Assembly: GCF_003149185.1 (NCBI RefSeq)
Contig: NZ_QGDO01000004.1
Coordinates: 62,001 to 126,000 of the forward strand
Length of the DNA stretch: 64,000 nucleotides
Reading direction: 5' to 3'
From: Sediminitomix flava
GTDB taxonomy: Bacteria; Bacteroidota; Bacteroidia; Cytophagales; Flammeovirgaceae
Shown piece by piece: positions 53,893 to 61,602 of the stretch. The notes beneath the pieces are model-generated. The model was not told the origin of the DNA. It was given only the letters and a program-made list of their open reading frames with translations, and searched no databases. Each line of letters opens with the position of its first letter. Position 1 is the first letter of the stretch. The position numbers were made by a program, and so were the translations under genes.

Positions 53893-54090
53893 ATGAGAAA
53901 GCTAATTGCCATCATCGCTTTATTCAGTTTATGTTTATTTTTTCATAGTTGTAATGAAGAAACTGAAATTGCTCCTATGCAAAATACAACAAATGAAAAT
54001 CAAATTGCAGCAGACTCTGTAAATTTTATGATGATACAGTCAGCTAGTTATACAGATCCCAATGAAGAGGGTGAAAGTGAAGAAAATTAA
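53893..54090 (+). CDS. 65-residue lipoprotein with acidic tail
   Basis: Starting at the ATG at 53893 (an upstream TTG at 53839 adds residues without signal character), the frame gives MRKLIAIIALFSLCLFFHSC with lipobox FFHSC (C20). The 45-residue mature part ends in DPNEEGESEEN. It is a short exported acidic peptide, divergent from the CHAT gene with 93 bp between starts. No family is recognised. A role as CHAT partner or substrate is only suggested by position. Confidence 0.6.
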   Translation: MRKLIAIIALFSLCLFFHSCNEETEIAPMQNTTNENQIAADSVNFMMIQSASYTDPNEEGESEEN

Positions 54091-54266
54091 GCTTTTTCAA
54101 AAACTATATCCCCAATAATAGGTCAATAAACAAGACCAAATATTCTGCATAATATCGAAATAGGTTTCAATTTTACAGTATCACATCCTATTTCTTGATT
54201 ACACAAATCATTTATCTGTAGTCTTTTATAAAGATCTAGAGAATCTAAATGATAGTATATATTCTT

Positions 54267-54295
54267 AGTTTAACGTAACCCCGTTAGTGTAAACT
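54267..54295. repeat. 29-bp symmetric inverted repeat
   Basis: AGTTTA-acg-TAAC-CCC-GTTA-gtg-TAAACT is symmetric apart from the 3-base internal pair of loops and the CCC centre. Directly downstream, GGAGGG (54305-54310) and CCCTCC (54323-54328) can pair, and a T6 run follows at 54339. The GC-rich stretch stands out in an AT-rich spacer; it may be the end of a structured RNA, a terminator or an insertion-sequence remnant. Confidence 0.45.
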
Positions 54296-54384
54296 CTTTG
54301 GGTCGGAGGGATTATAGCCCCACCCTCCCCCAATTGAGTTTTTTAATTCATTTGCAACTAGGGTGAATAATCAAGAGAAAACTG

Positions 54385-54771
54385 ATGAGAGTGATGACTA
54401 AACATGACATAAGACAACTTAACGTTCATATGAACATAGAAAGTAATAACTATAAGTTAGTGAGTAATACTAATGAAATAGTTATTGGAAAGCCTCTTGT
54501 CATGATTTTAAATCTGCTTCAAGAAGGTAAATCCATCAATGAGATCGCTCACATTTTACAGTATACATTTCCATCAGTTTCAATAATTGAGCTAGAACAT
54601 ATGATCAAATGCGTTTTAGATCAATTAGAACAAAGGCTCTGCCTTAAAGAAAAGAAGAGTCAAATCATTTTAGGTACTTCATGGGTTCATGATTTTGGAG
54701 AAAGAATATTGATTCAAATTCACTCATCAATTAAACAGCTGAGCAAGATTTGGAAATATATGATTCTATAA
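54385..54771 (+). CDS. PqqD-like winged-helix protein, possibly truncated
   Basis: A 128-residue protein. Residues about 15-95 (YKLVSNTNEIVIGKPLVMILNLLQEGKSINEIAHILQ, then SIIELEHMIKCVLDQLEQRLCL) show the beta-hairpin and three-helix pattern of PqqD/RRE-type winged-helix domains that bind leader peptides. The remainder (SWVHDFGERILIQIHSSIKQLSKIWKYM) resembles the linker before a membrane peptidase (M50-type) in longer relatives, so the gene may be the N-terminal remnant of a larger one. No precursor peptide with a classical leader is obvious nearby. The start may also be the ATG at 54394. Confidence 0.5.
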   Translation: MRVMTKHDIRQLNVHMNIESNNYKLVSNTNEIVIGKPLVMILNLLQEGKSINEIAHILQYTFPSVSIIELEHMIKCVLDQLEQRLCLKEKKSQIILGTSWVHDFGERILIQIHSSIKQLSKIWKYMIL

Positions 54772-54811
54772 CACTACTCAGAACCTTACATAATCACAAC
54801 AAAACAAAAGA

Positions 54812-54838
54812 CATAGGTAGTTTTTACCTATGCCTTTT
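54812..54838. terminator. Bidirectional terminator between 54385 and the GntR gene
   Basis: CATAGGTA and TACCTATG pair around a T5 loop, with A and T runs on both sides. Confidence 0.75.
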
Positions 54839-54846
54839 TAGTTTAT

Positions 54847-55206
54847 CTAGCTTTGGAATAATTGGAACTGTTGTTTCAAATCTTCCCAATCAATTTGTAG
54901 TAACTCCATATTTTTGAAAAATGATGGAACTTCATTCATCAAAAACACTTTTCTTCTAACATCTAACACTTTGCTATAAGCATCTGCAGAAATGAAATAA
55001 CCAATACCTCTTTTATTGTATATAATTCCCTGATCTTGAAGATAAGTATAGGTTCTCATAGCAGTGTTTGGATTCACCTCTAACTCTACTGCTAACTGAC
55101 GCACAGAGGGAATACGTTCTCCTTCTTTCCATATCTTTTTCAAGATATTCTCAATCAGAAGATCGGCTATTTGTAAGTAGATTGACTTTTTACTATTAAA
55201 CTCCAT
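54847..55206 (-). CDS. GntR-family (YtrA-type) regulator
   Basis: The 119-residue protein has a GntR winged helix at about 8-75 (SIYLQIADLLIENILKKIWKEGERIPSVRQLAVELEVNPNTAMRTYTYLQDQGIIYNKRGIGYFI) and a short C-terminal dimerisation helix pair, the YtrA-type. These usually repress ABC-transporter operons. It is the third gene of the ABC row, 6 bp after the permease. The palindrome at 56884-56905 before the ABC ATPase gene is the likely operator. Confidence 0.93.
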   Translation of the reverse strand: MEFNSKKSIYLQIADLLIENILKKIWKEGERIPSVRQLAVELEVNPNTAMRTYTYLQDQGIIYNKRGIGYFISADAYSKVLDVRRKVFLMNEVPSFFKNMELLQIDWEDLKQQFQLFQS

Positions 55207-55212
55207 AAGCGA

Positions 55213-56022
55213 TTAGGCTTCTATTGTTTTAAATCTTCGATACCCCATAGCCCAAAAGAATACAGTAGCTATATACATTAGAGCTGTTAAAATATTCTCA
55301 AAAGCGGCTTTGTCCACTTCATTTTGAAGATTCAGAACTCCTCCTGGTAACTGAGTATTTGTTCTAGTAATCATTTCTCCATTTTGCATAACTGTAACGC
55401 TGCTTTCAGATTGAATTAATCCTGTAACAATGTCCATTGCATCCAATGTAAACATTGTTATTATTGAAACAAGACCTAATACAAACAAGAATAATAATGA
55501 TTTGATCAATGGATTTTTCTGAAAAATAGCTCCTCCGAAAAAGAAGAATCCATGAATAAATACTGTAGTCAATAGAAGTTCAGAAGTCCAACCTCCAAGA
55601 CTTAATAAGGAAAATGCACCTAGATTGAAAACTGCCCATATTCCTTGTCCTAACAAACTAACCACAAAATGTAATGTGATCACAAAGACAATAAACCCGA
55701 TCAGTGACTTGAACCAGTGTACAAAAAACTTCTCTTCTAGTGAGCTTGGAATGGTCATGTAATGTAAAACCTTCGTCGATTCGTTGAGATGTCCATAAGC
55801 TCTAACTCCCACGATTGCTGCGCCTATCGTAAGTACCGTACTTAAAATACTTCTATGAAAATCAGTATCTACACCGTCATTTGAGAAAATACTACTGAGC
55901 AATGCTAAACTGATTACTGCAATAATATAAGTTGCAGCAGTGTACATTAATTTTTTCTTACTAACTATCCATTCATACATGAATAGATTTTTTAATCTAA
56001 GAATTGATATAGCTTGGTTCAT
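55213..56022 (-). CDS. ABC-2-like transporter permease
   Basis: The 269-residue protein has six predicted membrane helices (near 26-45, 62-80, 105-125, 137-157, 168-188 and 246-262). LKNLFMYEWIVSKKKLMYTAATYIIAV is typical of the membrane part of small ABC-2 exporters. No signal peptide. It lies 5 bp after the ATPase gene and 6 bp before the GntR gene, so the three form one operon. The substrate is unknown (lipid, antibiotic or peptide export are possibilities). Confidence 0.85.
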   Translation of the reverse strand: MNQAISILRLKNLFMYEWIVSKKKLMYTAATYIIAVISLALLSSIFSNDGVDTDFHRSILSTVLTIGAAIVGVRAYGHLNESTKVLHYMTIPSSLEEKFFVHWFKSLIGFIVFVITLHFVVSLLGQGIWAVFNLGAFSLLSLGGWTSELLLTTVFIHGFFFFGGAIFQKNPLIKSLLFLFVLGLVSIITMFTLDAMDIVTGLIQSESSVTVMQNGEMITRTNTQLPGGVLNLQNEVDKAAFENILTALMYIATVFFWAMGYRRFKTIEA

Positions 56023-56027
56023 GATTT

Positions 56028-56867
56028 CTAGCTTAGGGTTTCAAATACTTCTTCAAACTTCTGTGGTTCACTCGTAACTCCATTAAAGAGTAATTCAAGA
56101 TTTATATTCGAATTTACTCCCTCTTCATTCAAGCCTATGACGTAATCATTACCTATAGCAGTTTCATAATAAAGAGGGTTGTTCACGCTCATTTCTTGCT
56201 GTCTTGTGAATACCAACTTGTCTGTGATTTGCTCACAACTTTGGTTGAAAACTACTCTTCCTTGATCAACAATAATGATAGGATCAATTAAGCTTTCTAA
56301 GTCTCTTACTTGGTGTGTTGAAATGATGAAGATGCGTTCTTCACTTGCATTTGAGGCTATAATTTTTCTGAATTGACTTTTTGATGGAATATCCAAACCA
56401 TTGGTAGGTTCATCCATCAATACAATTTTACAGTTTGTAGCTAAAGCAAAAGCAATTAAAACCTTCTTCTTTTGTCCGTAAGAAAGCTCTTTCAGATGTC
56501 CTGCCCAATCTACTTTAAATTCTGTGAGACAGTCTCTGAATTGTTTGGGATTATAATTTGGGTAAAAAGGAGCTAGTGCCTTCTCATAATCAGTGATAGA
56601 CAAATCAGGCAAATAAAACTCTTCAGCAAGCAAAAATATGTCTTGAAGTACCTCTGGATTTCTCTCTTTACTTTCATAGCCGAAAACTTTACAACTTCCT
56701 TCTTTCGGAAATTTTAGTCCCATGATAATCTTAAAAAGAGTCGATTTACCAGCTCCATTCTGACCTAAGAGTCCATATATATTTCCAGATACAAGTTTTA
56801 GATCAAGCTGATCATACAGTTTTTTATTTCTCTTATAACCAAAAGAGAGTTTATTTATTTCTATCAT
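56028..56867 (-). CDS. ABC transporter ATP-binding protein
   Basis: The 279-residue protein has Walker A GQNGAGKST (35-43), signature LSYGQKKKV and Walker B CKIVLMDEPTNGLD. It is the ATPase of the exporter, located on the cytosolic side of the membrane. The signature LSYGQ replaces LSGGQ, a common variant. First gene of the operon, with a palindromic operator 17 bp upstream. Confidence 0.95.
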   Translation of the reverse strand: MIEINKLSFGYKRNKKLYDQLDLKLVSGNIYGLLGQNGAGKSTLFKIIMGLKFPKEGSCKVFGYESKERNPEVLQDIFLLAEEFYLPDLSITDYEKALAPFYPNYNPKQFRDCLTEFKVDWAGHLKELSYGQKKKVLIAFALATNCKIVLMDEPTNGLDIPSKSQFRKIIASNASEERIFIISTHQVRDLESLIDPIIIVDQGRVVFNQSCEQITDKLVFTRQQEMSVNNPLYYETAIGNDYVIGLNEEGVNSNINLELLFNGVTSEPQKFEEVFETLS

Positions 56868-56883
56868 AAAAAGTACTGATTTA

Positions 56884-56905
56884 GTGTTCTAGCATATTAG
56901 TACAC
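56884..56905 (-). promoter_or_regulatory. 22-bp palindromic operator of the ABC-GntR operon
   Basis: Half-site GTGTnCTA and its complement TAGnACAC are separated by six bases; 8 of 11 pairs match. It ends 17 bp before the ABC ATPase start. GntR/YtrA proteins bind such sites and repress their own operon. Confidence 0.6.
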
Positions 56906-56958
56906 GTAAGCTAAAAAATTTTGTTCTAAAAATTCATGTTTGAATTCAAAAAAAAATA

Positions 56959-57660
56959 TCAAGTAGTCAAAATCTGTTTCCCTTCCCATGTCCCTTCAAC
57001 TTTAAACGGATAGAATCTTGTAAACATTTCTTCCTTATACCATTTCAAAGTTCTAGTTTTCTTTATCGCACTTTTATGTCCATTATGAGAGTAAGCAAAG
57101 GATTTCATTACCTCTTCATTTTCCCAAAGACTAAAAGTCGCAATCTGAAAAATAGGAATTTCAGCGACTCCTTTACTGAACAATAAACCTTCATAAGTTT
57201 GAAGTTGCTTTTGAGAACTTGGCACTGATGACCAAAAATGAAATAAAAGGGAAGGCTTTATTGTAGCTCTCGTAAGAACTGCTATCGGGATATTTTGAGT
57301 ATCCACTTTTTCACTAGAAATAAAAGGGTTTTCTCCATTCCAAACACCTTTAGTTAGAATGGTTTTCATATACAATGTACAAGTCTCAATGGTATGAATT
57401 TTATATAATTCAATCAATTCTGAGGATTCAAAAAAATGGACTGCATCTTTCTCAGAAGTCCAAGTTTGCAGTAAACTATAAACAGACCAATCGGGCAAAG
57501 GATTAAAACCTAAGCCTGCACCACTCCCCATCAACTTATACGATGTTTGACCCTTTATTTTTTTCAGATATTGATGAGCATCTTGCATCATTTTAAATGC
57601 CCAAAATTTAGATTTTAAACTATCATATTTGAAGAAGGAAATTGTAGTAATTGGTTGCAT
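56959..57660 (-). CDS. CrtA-like (spheroidene monooxygenase family) protein
   Basis: The 233-residue protein has SYKLMGSGAGLGFNPLPDWSVYSLLQTWTSEKDAVHFFESSEL, the CrtA-like heme-binding family pattern, and WKYKEEMFTRFYPF-like text (LKWYKEEMFTRFYPFKVEG) at the end. CrtA oxygenates carotenoids in phototrophs; homologs in non-phototrophic Bacteroidota probably modify other carotenoids. No signal. It lies 91 bp upstream of the ABC operon on the same strand. Pigment chemistry here is inference. Confidence 0.75.
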   Translation of the reverse strand: MQPITTISFFKYDSLKSKFWAFKMMQDAHQYLKKIKGQTSYKLMGSGAGLGFNPLPDWSVYSLLQTWTSEKDAVHFFESSELIELYKIHTIETCTLYMKTILTKGVWNGENPFISSEKVDTQNIPIAVLTRATIKPSLLFHFWSSVPSSQKQLQTYEGLLFSKGVAEIPIFQIATFSLWENEEVMKSFAYSHNGHKSAIKKTRTLKWYKEEMFTRFYPFKVEGTWEGKQILTT

Positions 57661-57777
57661 AAAAGAATGAAGTAAGTACGTTTTAGCTAGTAAATACAGC
57701 TATTGAGATATTTTTTAGGCTCAGCTATATTTTACTTTCAAACACTCATTTCTTGAGCTTGGTTCTTGTAAGTCTAA

Positions 57778-58320
57778 CTAAGGTACAAGTCTTGTCTTTA
57801 TCCATTTATCACCTTTCTTCTGATATAAAAATCTTTGGTGTTCAGCTCTGTCTAATTGAAGGATATCTAACTCTGAAGCGTGTAAAAGAATTAAAGAAAA
57901 GTGTAATTTTTCACCAAACTTCAAATCTGAAGACAAAGGTGAGCTAGGAGAAAGTAAACTTTGATAATCTGAAACAGACGGAGCCTGTTTTGCTCTTTCT
58001 AATTGTTCATGATAAAATATAGAATCAGTGCCTATCAATTCTGCTTTTGCTCTTATCCGTATTTGCAGTTGCTTTTTGGAATGATAAAATAGCACTGAAA
58101 CATTCGGGTGTTTTTTCAACTGCTCAACTTTAGGACTTCTAGAATCTGTAAAAAAATAAATAGAGAAATCATCTTTTATTCCTCTTTTGACAACTGTTCT
58201 TAGTTCTGGGAAATTTTGATCTGAATTATAACTTCCTAAAGTAAAAAATCGGAAAGGATGCTTACGATCAGCATTACTTCGTGCTAATTCTTGTTTCGCT
58301 TCTTCAAAAAGATTCATCAT
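57778..58320 (-). CDS. Pyridoxamine 5'-phosphate oxidase family protein
   Basis: A 180-residue split-barrel FMN-binding protein. FRFFTLGSYNSDQNFPELRTVVKRGIKDDFSIYFFTDSRSPKVEQLKKHPNVSVLFYHSKKQLQIRIRAKAEL is the conserved flavin-binding core. It is not the biosynthetic PdxH itself, whose C-terminal half differs; more likely a flavin-dependent redox protein. The start may be the second Met (58317). The gene is divergent from the outer-membrane protein gene. Confidence 0.85.
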   Translation of the reverse strand: MMNLFEEAKQELARSNADRKHPFRFFTLGSYNSDQNFPELRTVVKRGIKDDFSIYFFTDSRSPKVEQLKKHPNVSVLFYHSKKQLQIRIRAKAELIGTDSIFYHEQLERAKQAPSVSDYQSLLSPSSPLSSDLKFGEKLHFSLILLHASELDILQLDRAEHQRFLYQKKGDKWIKTRLVP

Positions 58321-58450
58321 AAAATGAGCAAATAGAAATTTAGATTTGAATAATTAAAAGAACTACAACTGAATTGTTTAATCCTCTATCAATTCCTTTC
58401 ATGAAGAAATTAATTTGGATAACCTTATAAATCATGATTAGGATTTAGAA

Positions 58451-59389
58451 ATGACTTTAAAAAAAGCCCTCTATTTTGCCTTTACTTGCTTTCTCATAAT
58501 ATTCGGTACAATTTCAGTGAAAGCTCAAAAAGAAGAGTTAACCGAAGCTCAACTTGAAGCTTTAGCTAGAGCAATGGACAACCCTCTAACACAAGTCTGG
58601 AGTCTAGCATTTCAGAACAATACGGTTTGGGTGAATAACAATGTAAATGATGATACCCAATCTGCTAATCTTTTTAGTTTTCAGCCTATTCTTCCTATGC
58701 CTTTGGGTGAAGATTATTTATTCTTTGTTCGTCCTGTTTTCAATCTAATCACATTACCTAAATTTGACATAGATCAACCCGATTTCTTTGATGGGCATGA
58801 TACAGGTTTTGGGGATATTATTTTAGGAGCAGGTTTTGGTCCCAAGAAATCTGAAGGATTATTATGGGGATTGGGAGCTTCTTTTATTTTTCCTACTGCA
58901 AGTTCTTCCTCTTTTGGTTCTGGAAAATGGCAATTAGGTCCTGCCGGAATTCTATTCTACATCAAGAAAAAGTTTCTCGTTGGTACTTTAGCGCAGCAAT
59001 GGTGGTCTGTAGGCGGAGATAGTGATAGACCACGAACTAACCATGCGAGTTTCCTTTGTTTTTTTGTTTATAATCTCCCCAATCAGTGGCAACTACGCTA
59101 CAACCCTAATATTGTAGCCGATTGGACAGCAGATGATGGTAAAGTCTTTTTCCCAATTGGATTAGGAGTTGGAAAAATGACAAAACTTGGAAAGGTACCA
59201 ATTAAGTTAATGCTTGAAGGACAATATGGTGCTGTCAAACCTAATTTATTAGCACCTTTTCAAACCTTACCCATTCCAGGTGCTCCAGGTATAGACGCAG
59301 GAATTGATTGGCTTTTGAGATTTCAAATCAACTTCGTTATTCCTAGTCCATTCGGTGATATTGGAAAAATCTTGAAAATGCACGAATAA
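58451..59389 (+). CDS. Outer-membrane beta-barrel protein (transporter-like)
   Basis: A 312-residue protein with a signal peptide (cleavage about 25-26, VKA-QK). The body has amphipathic strands and motifs such as GHDTGFGDIILGAGFGPKKSEG and GSGKWQLGPAGILFY, which resemble the phenol-degradation MetA-type / neuromedin-U-like outer-membrane barrels of Bacteroidota. A GDI...GAG pattern recurs. The ligand is unknown. A terminator follows. Confidence 0.7.
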   Translation: MTLKKALYFAFTCFLIIFGTISVKAQKEELTEAQLEALARAMDNPLTQVWSLAFQNNTVWVNNNVNDDTQSANLFSFQPILPMPLGEDYLFFVRPVFNLITLPKFDIDQPDFFDGHDTGFGDIILGAGFGPKKSEGLLWGLGASFIFPTASSSSFGSGKWQLGPAGILFYIKKKFLVGTLAQQWWSVGGDSDRPRTNHASFLCFFVYNLPNQWQLRYNPNIVADWTADDGKVFFPIGLGVGKMTKLGKVPIKLMLEGQYGAVKPNLLAPFQTLPIPGAPGIDAGIDWLLRFQINFVIPSPFGDIGKILKMHE

Positions 59390-59391
59390 AA

Positions 59392-59427
59392 AAATAGGGT
59401 AAAAAGTATATAACTCTTTACCCTATT
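59392..59427. terminator. Terminator between the barrel protein and the HAD gene
   Basis: AAATAGGGTAAA pairs with TTTACCCTATT around a 13-base loop, with A and T runs for both convergent genes. Confidence 0.75.
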
Positions 59428-59449
59428 CAAATTCACTAATGTGAACAAT

Positions 59450-59977
59450 TTATTTTTCGCTAGCCAAGATAATGTTATCTACGGCATCCAAAAGATCTTT
59501 AGCATAGTGTGTTGAACATGAACCTTCCACAGGCTCATTATCTACTTGAATTCTGTGAGGAATTCCTACTTCTAAAGCAGGTACCAAATCTCTTTCTTTA
59601 TCACCAATCATCCAAGTGTTTTCAAGATCTGCATCGAACTTGTACAAAGCGCGCTCAAACATCAAAGTTCCTGGCTTACGGCTCAAAGAATTTGACCATT
59701 TCTCATGCAATGGCGCATAGTACATATAATCGATTGCATTATCACAAGCTTCCTGAAGTGCATTGTGACAGATCATCACATCTTTCTTCTCATAAACTCC
59801 TTTTACAATTCCCGACTGATTTGTAAGGATTACTAATTTGAAACCTGCATCTTTTAGCTTTTGTAAAGCTTCTGGAACACCAGGTAAAATCTCAAATTTG
59901 TCTAATGTATAAGCGTAATCAACGTAGTCTTTATTTAGAACTCCATCTCTATCTAGAAAAACGCATTTCGTCTTCAT
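59450..59977 (-). CDS. HAD-IIIA family phosphatase (GmhB-like)
   Basis: The 175-residue protein has nucleophile D9 and acid D11 (FLDRDGVLNKD), ILTNQSGI (motif II) and GDKERDLVPALEVG (motif IV). This is the GmhB/histidinol-phosphatase branch of the HAD-IIIA group. The zinc-binding cysteines of GmhB are absent: the loop reads APLHEKWSNSLSRKPG. So heptose bisphosphate phosphatase activity is not certain. It is convergent with the barrel gene. Confidence 0.88.
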   Translation of the reverse strand: MKTKCVFLDRDGVLNKDYVDYAYTLDKFEILPGVPEALQKLKDAGFKLVILTNQSGIVKGVYEKKDVMICHNALQEACDNAIDYMYYAPLHEKWSNSLSRKPGTLMFERALYKFDADLENTWMIGDKERDLVPALEVGIPHRIQVDNEPVEGSCSTHYAKDLLDAVDNIILASEK

Positions 59978-60092
59978 CCGACCCTTATTAGTTTTTTATC
60001 AAAGTTTATAAGAAATATTCAGCCTACAAAGCTAGTTATTCCGTCTGATAAGACCATGCGAAATTCTTAAAATATTATAAATCTGTGGTTTA

Positions 60093-61103
60093 TTAAAAAG
60101 TACGACCTTTCCATTTCACTTTTGGAGTAAACAAATAATAGATTAGTAAACTGAAGTTGAAATACAATAAATAGAAGTCAAATGCGGCAAAATCCAAAGG
60201 TCTTACTTTCAAAGCCAGACTTCGGTGAATCCAATATTGAGAAGCCCAAAGAAATAAAATTCTTGTAGCCCAAGCAGCAATAGTTAGTAAAGGATAAAAA
60301 GCCATACCTACAAGAAGAGCTAAAAGAGCAAAAGAATTAGAAATCAGAATACCTCTGATCCAAAGTGGTGTCTCTAACGCTCCGTGCATCCATCGCCTTC
60401 TTTGCTTGAATAACTCCTTCCAACTCAAACAAGGCTCAGTTATACACAAAGTTTCTCTTGAATATCGGTGGATTACCTTAAAACCATTTTTCTTGAAAAG
60501 CTGACACAAAGCATAATCTTCTACAGGCGTATGTTTAATCGCTGTATATCCCCCAACCTTCAGATAAGTTTGTGTATGTACAAGCATATTGTTTCCGAGT
60601 GCAGTAGGCGGATTTCCTCTTTTACTTGCTTGTGAAATAAAAAATAATGCAATTAGCCAATCAAGTCCTTGAAGGCGGTGAAAAAGTTTTCCCTCAGTAA
60701 CTGTAGTGGCACCTGTGATCATACACTCAGCAGGCTCATTTTCCTTTGGCAGCATACTCTCTACCCAAGAAGATGGTACTTGAATGTCTGCATCGGTATA
60801 CATTAAATAATCAGGGTTTGAATAAGGAATTGCTTGCTTTTCCAATTGAACCAATACATTGGTTTTCCCTTTCAAACCATCAATCTGCCCTTCAATATTT
60901 ACAAGGTGGAAATTAGGCTTATCAGCAATAAATTCTCTGACTAAAGCCTCTGTGCGGTCTTCCGAACCATCATTTCCTACCCACACTTCCCAAGTCGCTC
61001 TTTCAGACTCAAGAGCTGCAATGGATTGAAGGCAATTAATGATGTTCGTTTCTTCGTTTCGGGCAGCAATCAAGATGCTGACTTTTATTGCTTTACTTTC
61101 CAA
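60093..61103 (-). CDS. Membrane glycosyltransferase family 2
   Basis: The 336-residue protein has VSILIAARNEETNIINCLQSI (nucleotide-binding), DAD metal site in MYTDADIQVP, acid base region TPVEDYALC and QRRRW (LFKQRRRWMHGAL), with three C-terminal membrane helices (about 250-330). These features fit processive or lipid-linked GT2 enzymes such as cellulose-synthase-like or carotenoid glycosyltransferase-type proteins. The substrate is unknown. Confidence 0.9.
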   Translation of the reverse strand: MESKAIKVSILIAARNEETNIINCLQSIAALESERATWEVWVGNDGSEDRTEALVREFIADKPNFHLVNIEGQIDGLKGKTNVLVQLEKQAIPYSNPDYLMYTDADIQVPSSWVESMLPKENEPAECMITGATTVTEGKLFHRLQGLDWLIALFFISQASKRGNPPTALGNNMLVHTQTYLKVGGYTAIKHTPVEDYALCQLFKKNGFKVIHRYSRETLCITEPCLSWKELFKQRRRWMHGALETPLWIRGILISNSFALLALLVGMAFYPLLTIAAWATRILFLWASQYWIHRSLALKVRPLDFAAFDFYLLYFNFSLLIYYLFTPKVKWKGRTF

Positions 61104-61504
61104 TTTTTATTAAAAAATATAGTGTGTTAACTTTGTCCGCCAGATAAAAACGCTTAAGGTTTGAATTTATCTATTCTGAGCCTTTATAGTTTTATCTTAA
61201 TTTTTGCGAACAATTTTACTTATTTCAAGAAGTTCTCCCTTCCTTAAGGGAAAATGCTGGTTATAAACGCTTCTTGTCATAATTGAAGCCTTTCCCTAAT
61301 GTAAAGTATTTTAGGGTCTTATGTGTAAATGTGTAGTTGAAAATTTCAAACTATAATGTGAGCATAATGTAAATGATGGAGAGTTTACCTTAAGGTAATT
61401 TTACCATAATTTTAGTTTCAAAAACTAATAAAGTTCCCGAAATCTAAAAAAGATGTATTTATCTAAGACGAGTAGGGAAATCAATTTTTAAATGAAATAA
61501 AGTG
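61104..61504. other. Long leader region before the Ldh-family gene
   Basis: No gene is supported. TAACTTTG (61128-61135, plus strand) fits the -7 consensus but is far (about 470 bp) from the next ATG. Small palindromes occur (TTCCCTT/AAGGGAA around 61230). The significance is unclear. Confidence 0.35.
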
Positions 61505-61580
61505 GGAGAGAAACTCTCCAAAAAATAAACTTCATGTCGAGACCCGACTGATTCATATATTACAAGGCTCGGTAGTCTCG
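61505..61580 (+). promoter_or_regulatory. Two hairpins just before the Ldh-family gene
   Basis: GGAGAG-aaa-CTCTCC (61505-61519) is a perfect small stem, and CGAGAC-CCGA (61538-61547) pairs with TCGG-ta-GTCTCG (61569-61580) with a two-base bulge. The second ends 22 bp before the ATG, a position where a structured leader could control translation. No riboswitch class is recognised. Confidence 0.4.
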
Positions 61581-61602
61581 ATGAGTATTAATTGCATTGT
61601 AT

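Noticed and set aside
61128-61135. TAACTTTG as promoter of the Ldh-family gene
   Set aside because: It is about 470 bp upstream with no supporting -33 element; a very long leader would be needed.
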